Source of the DNA: Gammaproteobacteria bacterium
GTDB taxonomy: Bacteria; Pseudomonadota; Gammaproteobacteria; UBA4575
Assembly: GCA_033344735.1 (NCBI GenBank)
Contig: JAWPMW010000001.1
Location: 1,866,171 to 1,930,170 of the forward strand
Length of the DNA: 64,000 nucleotides
Direction of reading: 5' to 3'
Position 1 is the stretch's first letter; the number at the start of each line of letters is the position of its first letter. Below, one piece after another: positions 1-8,796 of the stretch. The notes under the pieces are model-generated. The model was not told the origin of the DNA and did not search any database. It was given only the letters and a program-made list of their open reading frames with translations. The position numbers were made by a program, and so were the translations under genes.

Positions 1-520
1 TCCAACTTTAGGGGCATGGGGCTTAGGCTGGGAGGTGTGGTTAAACGGCATGGAGGTATCTCAATTTACTTACTTCCAACAAGTCGGGGGAATTAATTGC
101 CAGCCTGTGACTGGTGAGATTACGTATGGTCTGGAGCGTCTAGCCATGTACCTTCAGGGCAAAGACAATATTTATCAGTTAGATTGGAATAATGATGTTA
201 GTTATGGTGATATTTTTCACCAAAATGAAATTGAACAATCGAAATATAATTTTGAATATGCCGATACTAAACATTTATTTAATGAGTTTGATGCCAGTGA
301 AGCGGAATGTAATCGCTTAATTGAAAACTCCTTACCACTCCCAGCATATGAGCAAGTGTTAAAAGCATCACACGTATTTAATTTACTAGATGCACGACAA
401 GTTATTTCCGTGACCGAAAGGCAGCAGTACATATTACGTATTCGAACTTTAGCTAGATTGGTCGCTACTACATATCTTGGGTCAAGAGAAAGCATCGGCT
501 TTCCTCTGCTCAACAAGTAA
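1..520 (+). CDS. glyQ: Glycyl-tRNA synthetase alpha subunit, 3' part
   Basis: This is the C-terminal part of the alpha chain of the heterotetrameric bacterial glycyl-tRNA synthetase, which charges tRNA-Gly in the cytoplasm. The gene runs off the left edge. The frame is open from base 2 and reads [16 protein letters not shown], then FTYFQQVGG, both typical of the GlyQ catalytic core. The GTG at base 35 is an internal codon, not the start. The tail ([14 protein letters not shown], then SRESIGFPL) is also the conserved GlyQ C terminus. It stops 8 bp before glyS, so the two subunits are co-transcribed. Identification is secure; the N-terminal half lies outside the window. Confidence 0.97.
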   Translation, partial: PTLGAWGLGWEVWLNGMEVSQFTYFQQVGGINCQPVTGEITYGLERLAMYLQGKDNIYQLDWNNDVSYGDIFHQNEIEQSKYNFEYADTKHLFNEFDASEAECNRLIENSLPLPAYEQVLKASHVFNLLDARQVISVTERQQYILRIRTLARLVATTYLGSRESIGFPLLNK

Positions 521-528
521 CTATACAC

Positions 529-2598
529 ATGGGCACAAATACATTATTAATTGAGATCGGCACTGAGGAATTACCTCCTACAGCAGCAAAAAATTTAAGC
601 GACACTTTTGCTAGTTATATTTCATCTCAACTCTCTGAATCTGGCTTCACTTTCACAAAAGTAAAACCATTTGTAACTCCACGTCGATTAGCCTTAATCA
701 TTTCAGATGCCAGTGCCGAGCAACCCGAACAGAATATTGAGCGCAAAGGCCCAGCGATTAAAGCAGCCTATGATAAGGAAGGGCAACCAACAAAAGCAGC
801 TATTGGTTTTGCAAATTCTTGTGGTGTAGACATACAAGATTTACAAACTATTGAAACTGATAAAGGTTCCTGGCTGTATTTCAAATCACGGGCCAATGGC
901 AAATCAATTCAGCAAGTCTTACCAGAAGTAATTGAACAAGGCTTAATTAAATTACCAATCCCAAAGCCAATGCGCTGGGGTAGTAGCGACGTTGAATTCG
1001 TTCGCCCCATACACTGGATAACAGTTATGTATGGTAATGAAGTAGTTGCTTGCAAGATAAAAGGTATTAGCTCATCTAACACAACTTTTGGGCACCGCTT
1101 CCATGCGCCGCAGGCAATCGCGCTATCACACGCAAATGATTACCAGTCACTGTTAATTGGCGCAAAAGTAATTGCTGATTTTTCGGAACGAGAAAATAAA
1201 ATTCGCTTACTACTAGAAGAGTGCGCGCATAAAAATAATGCTGATTTGAATTTCAGCGACGCCCTACTAGAAGAAGTCACTAACTTGGTAGAATGGCCAA
1301 CGATTATTGTGGGTGAGTTTTCTGAAGCATTCCTCGATATCCCACAAGAAGCGCTAGTGGTAACAATGCAAGATGCACAGAGATATTTTCCACTATTTTC
1401 CAAGCAAGATGGAAAATTACTACCGCTTTTCATCACTATCGCTAACATTGAAAGCAGAAATCCCGACACTATTAAACATGGTAATGAACGCGTCATTAAA
1501 CCTAGATTTGATGATGCAAAATTCTTCTGGGAAAGGGATAAACAGAAATCATTAGAAAGTAGAACAAATGACTTACAAGGGATTCTGTTTGAAAAGCAGC
1601 TAGGATCATTACTAGAAAAATCACAACGAGTTTCAAGTCTTACAAAAGCTTTATGCAAACAAATAGACATTGACAATAAAGATGCTGCTCGTGCTGCACT
1701 ACTTTGCAAAGCAGACCTAGTGAGCGACATGGTCAATGAGTTCCCCAAGTTGCAGGGTATTATGGGCCGTTATTATGCGCACAATGATAACGAATCAGTT
1801 GAAGTTGCTACCGCTATAGGAGAGCATTACCAGCCTTTGCAGTCTGGTAGTTCACTTCCTTCCAGCATTGATGGACAAGTTGTCGCACTATGTGACCGCA
1901 TTGATACTCTCGTTGGTATTTTTGCTACGGGCAAAAAACCTAGCGGCGTTAAGGATCCATATGCATTACGCCGTGCCGCCTTAGGTGTGATTCGTATATC
2001 AATTGAAAGAAACGTCGATTATGACTTGCTGAGTTTGTTAGTAGATTCCGCATCATCTCTGGATGCTAAATTAAAAACATCAGACAGTGCTGAAGAAGTA
2101 TTTGAGTTTATTATAGAAAGGCTGCGAGGTTACCTCATTGATCAAGGAGTGAATCCTGATACCTTTGAAGCCGTACGAAGCTTAAAGCCGACTCGCTTGT
2201 TAGACTTTAATGAACGTATAGATGCTGTCCAAACATTTCGTGCGTTGCCGGAAGCTGACAGTTTAGCAGCTGCAAATAAGCGTATTAGTAATATTCTCAA
2301 AAAGACAGGTAGTGTAAATAACAAAATTGATAGTAGTTTATTTTCTGAAATAGCTGAGCAAGAGTTGTATAAACAATTATCAGCGCTTGAGAAAGTGGTG
2401 ACACCAAAATTTGTTTCTCGCCACTATGCTGAAGCCTTAACTGACTTAGCACAACTAAGATCTACTATTGATACTTTTTTTGATGATGTCATGGTTATGG
2501 ATGAAAGAGAAAATATTCGTGATAATCGAATTGCACTACTAGCCAATGTTCGCCGTTTATTCACAACGGTAGCTGACATTTCTCTATTACAAAGTTGA
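529..2598 (+). CDS. glyS: Glycyl-tRNA synthetase beta subunit
   Basis: GlyS is the beta chain of the alpha2beta2 glycyl-tRNA synthetase and carries tRNA-recognition and anticodon-binding regions. The 689-residue product has the family's usual length. It opens with LLIEIGTEELPP and contains VTPRRLA (near residue 60) and the conserved GVKDPYALRRAALG stretch at about residues 478-492. The start is the ATG 8 bp after the glyQ stop; no strong Shine-Dalgarno is visible, so translation is probably coupled to glyQ. It is followed after 16 bp by gmhB in the same direction, the order glyQ-glyS-gmhB-plsC known from Pseudomonas-like gammaproteobacteria. A 202-codon open frame on the opposite strand inside this gene is a shadow. 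Confidence 0.97.
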   Translation: MGTNTLLIEIGTEELPPTAAKNLSDTFASYISSQLSESGFTFTKVKPFVTPRRLALIISDASAEQPEQNIERKGPAIKAAYDKEGQPTKAAIGFANSCGVDIQDLQTIETDKGSWLYFKSRANGKSIQQVLPEVIEQGLIKLPIPKPMRWGSSDVEFVRPIHWITVMYGNEVVACKIKGISSSNTTFGHRFHAPQAIALSHANDYQSLLIGAKVIADFSERENKIRLLLEECAHKNNADLNFSDALLEEVTNLVEWPTIIVGEFSEAFLDIPQEALVVTMQDAQRYFPLFSKQDGKLLPLFITIANIESRNPDTIKHGNERVIKPRFDDAKFFWERDKQKSLESRTNDLQGILFEKQLGSLLEKSQRVSSLTKALCKQIDIDNKDAARAALLCKADLVSDMVNEFPKLQGIMGRYYAHNDNESVEVATAIGEHYQPLQSGSSLPSSIDGQVVALCDRIDTLVGIFATGKKPSGVKDPYALRRAALGVIRISIERNVDYDLLSLLVDSASSLDAKLKTSDSAEEVFEFIIERLRGYLIDQGVNPDTFEAVRSLKPTRLLDFNERIDAVQTFRALPEADSLAAANKRISNILKKTGSVNNKIDSSLFSEIAEQELYKQLSALEKVVTPKFVSRHYAEALTDLAQLRSTIDTFFDDVMVMDERENIRDNRIALLANVRRLFTTVADISLLQS

Positions 2599-2614
2599 TA
2601 TAACGCCCGTTGTT

Positions 2615-3154
2615 ATGGAAGCAGTAATTCTTGATCGCGACGGTGTGATTAATCACGACAGTCCTGATTATATAAAGTCCCCCGAAGAATGGCATGCAAT
2701 TGATGGTAGCCTTGAAGCAATCGCTCGCCTGACAAAAGCTGGAATTAAGGTATTTATTGCTAGCAATCAGTCTGGCATAGCTTATGGTTTATTTGATTAC
2801 AATACTCTTTGTGCCATGCATAAAAAATTACTGCATGAAGCTGAAAGCTTGGGCGGTCGAATTAACGGTTTTTTCTTTTGCCCGTTTTTAACTGGCCCAT
2901 GCCGCAAGCCCAATCCAGGTTTACTTATTGATATTGCAAACCGTGTTCATATCAATTTAGAGGTTACACCATTTATTGGCGATGCCATGCGTGATTTAGA
3001 GGCTGCAATCGCCGTTGATGCAATACCAGTATTAGTTAGAACAGGAAAAGGCACATCAACACTCAATAGTGGCGAGGTTCCGAGCCATGTCCAGGTTCAC
3101 GAAAATTTGTATGATGCTGTTGACTCATTACTAAAGCAACTATCGGATAGCTAA
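2615..3154 (+). CDS. gmhB: D-glycero-heptose-1,7-bisphosphate 7-phosphatase
   Basis: This HAD-family phosphatase removes the 7-phosphate of heptose bisphosphate in the ADP-heptose branch of LPS core synthesis. At 179 residues it is slightly shorter than E. coli GmhB (about 190). The DRDG nucleophile motif is at residues 7-10, the SNQSG motif at 50-54, the RKP lysine motif at 97-99 and GDAMRDLEA at 122-130. The zinc-binding loop looks degenerate: family members usually have a C-x-H then C-x-C arrangement, whereas here only C89 and C96 remain, Phe stands at the histidine position (91) and the loop is shortened to CPFLTGPC. Activity may persist without the structural zinc. The stop codon overlaps the next ATG by one base (TAATG), indicating coupling. 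Confidence 0.9.
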   Translation: MEAVILDRDGVINHDSPDYIKSPEEWHAIDGSLEAIARLTKAGIKVFIASNQSGIAYGLFDYNTLCAMHKKLLHEAESLGGRINGFFFCPFLTGPCRKPNPGLLIDIANRVHINLEVTPFIGDAMRDLEAAIAVDAIPVLVRTGKGTSTLNSGEVPSHVQVHENLYDAVDSLLKQLSDS

Positions 3155-3873
3155 TGCGCTTTATACGTTCATTGATATTTTTATTAGGCATGACTATTTC
3201 AACCTGCCTGTGGGTTATTCCTTGTATCCTCGCGCGTCTACTCCCTTATCACATATGTTTTGCGATTGTATCTAGCTGGTGCACTTTCAATGTTCGCTGG
3301 GCAAAATTCACGTGTGGCATTCACTATGAGATATCAGGCTTAGAAAACATTCCAGAAAAAGCTTGTGTCATTATGTCTAACCACCAATCCACCTGGGAGA
3401 CTCTTGCGTATCCATCAATTTTTCCAACCCTTACTTGGGTGATTAAAAAAGAATTATTATATGTTCCATTGTTCGGCTGGGGTATTGCTTCAACTCAGCC
3501 TATCGCGCTTGATCGCAAGCAAGGTAAAAAATCCTTCATTCAGTTAATAAAAGACGGGAAAGATAAATTAAACTTAGGTCGCTTTATTATAATATTCCCA
3601 GAGGGAACACGTATCCCTTATGATGAAGAAAGACCACTTAAGATAGGCGGATTTGTTCTCGCCAAAAAATCTAATACCTACATACTGCCAGTAGCCCATG
3701 ATGCGGGCCGTTTATGGCCGCGCAACGGATTTTTAAAATCCCCTGGAACAATTCACTTACACATCGGCAAACCATTTCCTACTCAAGATCAAACTGCAGA
3801 ACAATTACGAGAACGCTATGCCACGTGGTTAAAAGAGACTCGTGCCCAGCTTAAACTTAAACTTGTTAATTAA
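3154..3873 (+). CDS. plsC: 1-acyl-sn-glycerol-3-phosphate acyltransferase family protein
   Basis: This is a membrane-bound acyltransferase of the PlsC family, expected to make phosphatidic acid from lysophosphatidic acid at the inner membrane. Residues 5-40 are hydrophobic and form the N-terminal anchor. The catalytic block is NHQSTWE at 76-82, an H-x4-E variant of the usual H-x4-D, and the second substrate-binding block is PEGTR at 149-153. The NHQSTWE form is, to my knowledge, normal for the plsC copy that sits next to gmhB in Pseudomonas-type genomes. Many genomes carry several PlsC paralogues, so the exact acyl donor and acceptor preference is not settled by sequence. It ends tail-to-tail with the next gene, overlapping it by 4 bp. 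Confidence 0.88.
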   Translation: MRFIRSLIFLLGMTISTCLWVIPCILARLLPYHICFAIVSSWCTFNVRWAKFTCGIHYEISGLENIPEKACVIMSNHQSTWETLAYPSIFPTLTWVIKKELLYVPLFGWGIASTQPIALDRKQGKKSFIQLIKDGKDKLNLGRFIIIFPEGTRIPYDEERPLKIGGFVLAKKSNTYILPVAHDAGRLWPRNGFLKSPGTIHLHIGKPFPTQDQTAEQLRERYATWLKETRAQLKLKLVN

Positions 3874-4901
3874 GGGCTTGGATTAGGAATTTGACGATGA
3901 ATAGCCTCAATGCCCTCTACCACCTCTGAAGATAACGTCACATTGATACTGTCAATATTCTCTGCTAATTGGTCAACTGATGTTGCACCTATAATATTGC
4001 TGCTTAGAAAAGGCCGGCTATTTACATAAGCTAATGCCATTTGCGTTGCAGATAAGCCATTTTTTTTTGCTAAAGCGACATATTTTTCTGTTGCAAATTT
4101 AGATTGCTGATTACTATAGCGTGTGTAGCCTTCAAATAACGTTAAGCGTGCTTTACTGAGATCATTTTTTTGCAGATATTTGCCTGTTAGCACACCAAAG
4201 CCCAACGGAGAATACGCTAACAAATCTACTTTTTCCCTTTGAGAAAATTCTGCCAAACCAACTTCAAAAGTCCGGTTTAGTAAACTATAGGGGTTTTGGA
4301 TTGAAATAATACGTGGCCATGAATTATTTTCTGACAACATTAGATACTGCATTACACCCCAGGGTGTTTCATTTGAAATACCGATATAACGAATCTTGCC
4401 AGATTCAACAAAGTCATTAAGTACTTCTAAGGTTTCTTTTATAGGTGTTGAATTTGTTTCATCATATTGATAACCAAGTTTGCCAAAAAAATTTGTGTTG
4501 CGGGCTGGCCAATGAATCTGATAAAGGTCTATATAATCAGTTTGTAGTCGCCGCAGGCTCTCTTCGAGTGCTTGTTGCATTTGGCTACGTACTAGCTTTG
4601 CACCGTTGCGCAAATAATCCATCATGCCAGGACCAGCAACCTTACTAGCTATTATTACTTTATCCCTAGATTTTTCTTTGTGCAGCCAGGTACCAATATA
4701 GGCCTCTGTTATACCCTGGGTCTGTTGGCGAGGTGGTACTGGATACATTTCAGCAGTATCAATGAAATTGACCCCATGAGCTAAAGCATAATCAAGCTGT
4801 TGATGTGCTTCTAGTTCACTATTTTGTTCTCCAAATGTCATAGTCCCCAAACAAATTTTACTAACTCTAAGGTCAGAATTTCCTAATTTGTTATATTCCA
4901 T
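3870..4901 (-). CDS. tas: Aldo/keto reductase, Tas-like
   Basis: This cytosolic NADP(H)-dependent aldo/keto reductase resembles the E. coli Tas protein in length (343 versus 346 residues) and in its opening MEYNKLGNSDLRVSKICLG. The catalytic tetrad is visible: D48 and Y53 in NFIDTAEMYP, K87 in ASKVAG, and H130 in YQIHWPARN. The conserved ISNETPWGVMQ stretch follows at about residue 175. The substrate of Tas-type enzymes is not well defined, so no pathway is assigned. The gene stands alone on the minus strand, converging with plsC; its promoter must lie in the 235-bp gap before the sulP gene. Confidence 0.88.
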   Translation of the reverse strand: MEYNKLGNSDLRVSKICLGTMTFGEQNSELEAHQQLDYALAHGVNFIDTAEMYPVPPRQQTQGITEAYIGTWLHKEKSRDKVIIASKVAGPGMMDYLRNGAKLVRSQMQQALEESLRRLQTDYIDLYQIHWPARNTNFFGKLGYQYDETNSTPIKETLEVLNDFVESGKIRYIGISNETPWGVMQYLMLSENNSWPRIISIQNPYSLLNRTFEVGLAEFSQREKVDLLAYSPLGFGVLTGKYLQKNDLSKARLTLFEGYTRYSNQQSKFATEKYVALAKKNGLSATQMALAYVNSRPFLSSNIIGATSVDQLAENIDSINVTLSSEVVEGIEAIHRQIPNPSP

Positions 4902-5136
4902 ACTTAATCCAATTCAGAAATTTAAAGATCAGTGGCCAAACTTTATTAGAAATAAATATTTCAAATATTAGACACAGCGATTCATTATTCTAGACCATAA
5001 GCCATCTCTAATATGCTAGAATTTCCAACCCTAGGATTATGCAACTATTTCCCAACAATTTTTGCCTTGACCTATTGTTTGAATTCGTTAAAACCCCACT
5101 ATAGTTACCCGACTAAGTCAGAAAGAAGGATTTTCG
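4902..5136. promoter_or_regulatory. Divergent promoter region between tas and sulP, with sulP ribosome binding site
   Basis: This 235-bp AT-rich gap separates two divergent genes and must carry both promoters. I could not assign convincing -35/-10 pairs. A clear Shine-Dalgarno, AGAAGGA at 5124-5130, lies 6 bp before a TTG codon at 5137 and decides the start of the sulP gene. No small open frame or strong repeat was seen. Confidence 0.5.
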
Positions 5137-6915
5137 TTGAACTTATTAAATCTGATATCACAGAGACTTACTAAACGTTTTTTGCCATTTCGTGGATGGA
5201 TCCATGAATTGAAAGACCCACAAGTCCTTAAAGCTGATCTGATTGCAGGTGTTACCGTCGCTTTAGTATTAATTCCTCAGTCAATGGCGTATGCGCAATT
5301 AGCCGGACTACCTCCATATTACGGTTTATATGCTTCGTTCCTGCCGGTTATGATGGCTTCATTAATGGGGTCTTCACGACAAGTACATACAGGTCCGGTC
5401 GCGGTAGTTTCCTTACTAACCGCCGCTGCACTAGCCCCTTTTGCCTCTGGTGATCCTGCTCAATATGCAGCATACGCTGTCATGCTGGCCTTAATGGTAG
5501 GAGTATTTCAGTTATCCCTTGGGTTATTACAACTGGGATTTTTCGTGGATTTTCTCTCTCACCCTGTGGTCGTGGGCTTTACAAATGGTGCCGCAATAAT
5601 CATTGCCACCTCACAGTTGGGAAAATTATTTGGAGTGACTGCCGAAAGAGCTGAACATCACTATGAGACTGTCTGGAGAATTATTGAACAGGCATATCAT
5701 CACACTCATATGCCCACGGTTGCTTTTAGTATCGCAGCATTAGCAATAATGATTCTGCTAAAGAAATTTGCCCCTAAAATACCGGGCGTCTTAACCGCCG
5801 TTGTAATTACTACAGTGGCATCATGGTTACTAAATTATGAGCAAATTGGCGGTAAGGTGGTCGGAACAATTCCCCAAGGCTTACCTGGCTTTGCTTTTCC
5901 AGATATTGATCTACAAATAGCTACTCAGTTACTTACCAATGCAATTGCCATTGGCTTAATTGGTTTCACAGAAGCTATCTCAGTTGCTAAGGCAATAGCG
6001 GCACAAACTCGTCAGCGTTTAGATGCAAATCAAGGGTTAGTAGGGCAAGGACTTGCAAATATAACTTCTAGTTTATTCCAGGGTTATGCAGTTTCTGGTT
6101 CATTTTCTCGTTCAGCAGTAAACTTAAGCGCTGGCGCGAAAACTGGATTTGCTGCGATAGCAAGTGGATTGTTAGTTATGATCACACTGCTATTTTTAAC
6201 TCCCCTACTGTATCACCTGCCTCAACCAACATTGGCCGCAGTAATTATTCTTGCTGTTTTTAATTTAATTAAGTTTAAGCCAATTAAATATGCGTGGCGA
6301 GTGCAGAAACATGATGCCATCGTAGCAATGATTACATTTATTCTAACTCTATTGTTAGCTCCTCATTTAGAGTTAAGTATATTAGTGGGCGTTGTTCTTT
6401 CCATGGGCTTATACATGTACCGCACCATGCGCCCAAGAATCGCTGTTTTAGCAATGCAAAGTGATGGCAGCCTTGCTGATGCTGAATCAAACATCCTTAA
6501 AACCTGCCCCAAAATTTCTATCTTGCGTTTTGACGGTTCACTATTTTTTGCAAACACAGGCTATTTCGAAGAAAAAGTCTTAGAACGAGTTGCTTCTAAA
6601 CCTGATTTAAAATTTATTATTATTGACGCTGAGGGTATTAACGAGATTGATGCAACTGGTGAAGAAATGCTGCATCAACTAGCTTTAAGATTACATGGCT
6701 TAGGTATTGAATTCTTATTTTGCCGAACTAAGAAGCAGGTGATGGATATATTTCTACGTACCGGCTTTGCCAGCGATGCATGGATTGACCACTTCTGTCA
6801 TACAGAACAACAGGCGATTGATTTTGCATGGAGTAAGATTGAAGACTGTCAGGAAGATAGCTGTCCTTTATCTACTCAGGAAGGTTGTCCTGCCTGCACA
6901 ATGAAAAGCTCATAG
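5137..6915 (+). CDS. SulP-family anion transporter with C-terminal STAS domain
   Basis: This inner-membrane SLC26/SulP transporter moves sulfate, bicarbonate or another anion; the substrate cannot be told from sequence. The N-terminal family signature LIAGVTVALVLIPQSMAYAQLAGLPPYYGLYAS spans about residues 34-67. Many hydrophobic segments follow up to about residue 430. The remainder is a cytosolic STAS domain (ISILRFDGSLFFANTGYF, later IIIDAEGINEIDATGEE) with Thr where anti-sigma-factor antagonists often have Ser. The start is TTG, chosen because of the AGAAGGA ribosome site 6 bp upstream. The last 25 residues form an unusual cysteine-rich tail (CQEDSCPLSTQEGCPACTM) with four cysteines, not a usual part of the STAS fold as I know it. 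Confidence 0.92.
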   Translation: MNLLNLISQRLTKRFLPFRGWIHELKDPQVLKADLIAGVTVALVLIPQSMAYAQLAGLPPYYGLYASFLPVMMASLMGSSRQVHTGPVAVVSLLTAAALAPFASGDPAQYAAYAVMLALMVGVFQLSLGLLQLGFFVDFLSHPVVVGFTNGAAIIIATSQLGKLFGVTAERAEHHYETVWRIIEQAYHHTHMPTVAFSIAALAIMILLKKFAPKIPGVLTAVVITTVASWLLNYEQIGGKVVGTIPQGLPGFAFPDIDLQIATQLLTNAIAIGLIGFTEAISVAKAIAAQTRQRLDANQGLVGQGLANITSSLFQGYAVSGSFSRSAVNLSAGAKTGFAAIASGLLVMITLLFLTPLLYHLPQPTLAAVIILAVFNLIKFKPIKYAWRVQKHDAIVAMITFILTLLLAPHLELSILVGVVLSMGLYMYRTMRPRIAVLAMQSDGSLADAESNILKTCPKISILRFDGSLFFANTGYFEEKVLERVASKPDLKFIIIDAEGINEIDATGEEMLHQLALRLHGLGIEFLFCRTKKQVMDIFLRTGFASDAWIDHFCHTEQQAIDFAWSKIEDCQEDSCPLSTQEGCPACTMKSS

Positions 6916-6926
6916 AGTCTTATTCA

Positions 6927-7619
6927 CTATTTTTCTATGCGATATATTAAGTCTGTCACTTGATGTCCAATTCTAAGCCCGCGCTGTTCGAAACGCGTGG
7001 GCGGGCGATCTAGCCCTAGTGGGTTTATAGAAGAATTAGTCGGGATAAGATTTTTTACATTAGCGACATTTTTAGTCATAAACTCCACATATGGCTGCCA
7101 GTCACTAGCTAAATGCAAGACACCATTTACTTGTATAACTCTAGTAATTTCCAGCAAAAACTCTTTCTGAATTAACCTGCGTTTATGGTGGCGAGTTTTT
7201 GGCCAAGGATCTGGAAACCAAACCATTGCGCCTAACAATTCATTCGACATAAATTTTGTTCGCAGCATCTGCATGACATCTGCTTTAATTACACGTACAT
7301 TCTCTAATTCTTGTAAATGTATTTTACGCAGTACCGCACCGATCCCTGGCCTGTATACTTCTACTCCAACAAAATTCAAGTCTGGTCGTTGTTGAGCGAG
7401 TGCCAGCAAGGAATCACCACTCCCAAACCCCACATCAAGTATCAGCGGTTGATCTTTTATAAACCAGTCATTGCTAACATATTTTGATACATCATCGATG
7501 GGGATCCCGTATATCGGCCATAATTCATCAAATGCTTTTTTCTGTGCATTTGTAAATCTTCCTTCTCGAATGACAAAGCTTCGATTTGTTCGTCGAGGAG
7601 GTGTTTGCGGATGTTTCAA
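6927..7619 (-). CDS. trmB: tRNA (guanine-N7-)-methyltransferase
   Basis: TrmB uses S-adenosylmethionine to make m7G46 in the variable loop of tRNA. The 230-residue protein carries the SAM-binding motif [11 protein letters not shown] (about residues 80-90), [10 protein letters not shown], the TrmB signature [16 protein letters not shown] (about 134-149) and the C-terminal TRFEQRG. The start is a TTG whose first bases overlap the thiG TGA stop (TTGA); no ATG exists nearby and no Shine-Dalgarno is seen, so translation is probably coupled to thiG. This conserved gammaproteobacterial order, thiS-thiG-trmB, is read on the minus strand. It ends 11 bp from the convergent sulP gene. Confidence 0.96.
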   Translation of the reverse strand: MKHPQTPPRRTNRSFVIREGRFTNAQKKAFDELWPIYGIPIDDVSKYVSNDWFIKDQPLILDVGFGSGDSLLALAQQRPDLNFVGVEVYRPGIGAVLRKIHLQELENVRVIKADVMQMLRTKFMSNELLGAMVWFPDPWPKTRHHKRRLIQKEFLLEITRVIQVNGVLHLASDWQPYVEFMTKNVANVKNLIPTNSSINPLGLDRPPTRFEQRGLRIGHQVTDLIYRIEK

Positions 7620-8413
7620 CGTTTAGCGGAAATGGTATCTTCGATAGGTGAAGATGCAGATGCAAATCTACGTTTAGACATACGTCCCGCTAGATATGCT
7701 AGTCTGCCTGCCACAATTGCGTGATTCATTGCTGTCGCCATCGTTACAGGATACGTTGCTTCCGCAATAGCAGTATTCATTAACACACCCTCACAGCCCA
7801 ACTCCATCGCGATTGCTGCATCTGATGCAGTTCCTACACCGGCGTCTACTATCACTGGTACTTTTGAATTTTCAATGATTGTAACGATATTATAAGGATT
7901 GCGAATTCCCAGACCCGAGCCAATTGGTGCTGCTAACGGCATGATTGATGCACAGCCAATTTCTTCTAGTGTCTTCGCTATGATCGGATCATCATTGGTA
8001 TACACCATTACTTCAAAGCCATCCTTAACCAAAATTTCTGCAGCTTTAATAGTATCAATTACATTTGGAAATAATGTAGTTTTATCAGCGAGGACTTCCA
8101 ACTTAACTAATGAATGACCATCTAATAACTCTCTACCCAATTTGCATACACGTACCGCATCTTCGCAAGTAAAACAGCCAGCAGTATTAGGGAGAATAGT
8201 AAATTCATCTGCCGGAATATAATCTAGTAAATTTTCTTGTCCTGCTTCTTGACCAATATTGGTACGACGCAATGCTACTGTGACAATTTCTGCACCACTA
8301 GCAACAATCGCCTCTCTAGTTTGCTCAAAATCTCGATACTTACCTGTGCCTACTAGTAATCGAGAATTGAATTGACGTTGGCCCATTTTCCAGGGCGTCT
8401 GTGTTATTTCCAC
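7616..8413 (-). CDS. thiG: Thiazole synthase
   Basis: ThiG condenses deoxyxylulose phosphate, the dehydroglycine imine and ThiS-thiocarboxylate into the thiazole of thiamine. The 265-residue TIM-barrel protein has the expected length. The Schiff-base lysine is K104 in LVKLEVLAD. Other family blocks are [14 protein letters not shown] (19-32), [10 protein letters not shown] (45-54), LPNTAGCFT (74-82), the phosphate-binding [18 protein letters not shown] and [19 protein letters not shown]. It follows thiS after 41 bp and overlaps trmB by 4 bp. ThiO, which could supply the imine, is encoded at 15.3 kb rather than beside it. Confidence 0.97.
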   Translation of the reverse strand: MEITQTPWKMGQRQFNSRLLVGTGKYRDFEQTREAIVASGAEIVTVALRRTNIGQEAGQENLLDYIPADEFTILPNTAGCFTCEDAVRVCKLGRELLDGHSLVKLEVLADKTTLFPNVIDTIKAAEILVKDGFEVMVYTNDDPIIAKTLEEIGCASIMPLAAPIGSGLGIRNPYNIVTIIENSKVPVIVDAGVGTASDAAIAMELGCEGVLMNTAIAEATYPVTMATAMNHAIVAGRLAYLAGRMSKRRFASASSPIEDTISAKR

Positions 8414-8454
8414 TCTGCAAATTTCTTCTATAAAAATATGATTGTAAAGATTTA

Positions 8455-8655
8455 TTAACCGCCGCCAACAGCTTGAATGATCTCAACTCGATCACCTGGT
8501 GATAAAGTAAAATGACTATGCTGAGTACGAGGTATCACTTCCCGATTAACCTCAACAGCTACTCTGCAGTCCTTCAATTCTAGCATCTCTAAAACTCTTG
8601 TAACCGAGCATTGATCGAGAATCTGTGTAGCTTCTCCATTCAATATAATTTCCAT
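8455..8655 (-). CDS. thiS: Sulfur carrier protein ThiS
   Basis: ThiS is a small ubiquitin-like protein whose C-terminal glycine is adenylated and converted to a thiocarboxylate that donates sulfur to thiazole synthesis. The 66-residue product opens with [12 protein letters not shown] and ends with [10 protein letters not shown], giving the required C-terminal Gly-Gly. The size matches E. coli ThiS. It is the first gene of thiS-thiG-trmB. The 141-bp region upstream (8656-8796) was searched for a TPP riboswitch; no recognisable THI-box elements were found. Confidence 0.95.
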   Translation of the reverse strand: MEIILNGEATQILDQCSVTRVLEMLELKDCRVAVEVNREVIPRTQHSHFTLSPGDRVEIIQAVGGG

Positions 8656-8796
8656 AGTGTTCAGATCAGTTCGTCACGGTAACTTCTGATTTTACAGGAT
8701 TAAAAAGCTTTCTGTTACTTCTAAGTTTATTTTATTCGACGAAATTTAGGATTCAGCTTGCAACCTTGGAGTTTAAGTTACTGAAATTGGCCTTAC

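Noticed and set aside
1140-1748. 202-codon open frame on the minus strand inside glyS
   Set aside because: It is antisense to conserved glyS sequence, has a low-complexity Ser-rich product and no ribosome site.
8656-8796. Possible TPP riboswitch before thiS
   Set aside because: No conserved THI-box bases were recognisable in the 141-bp gap.
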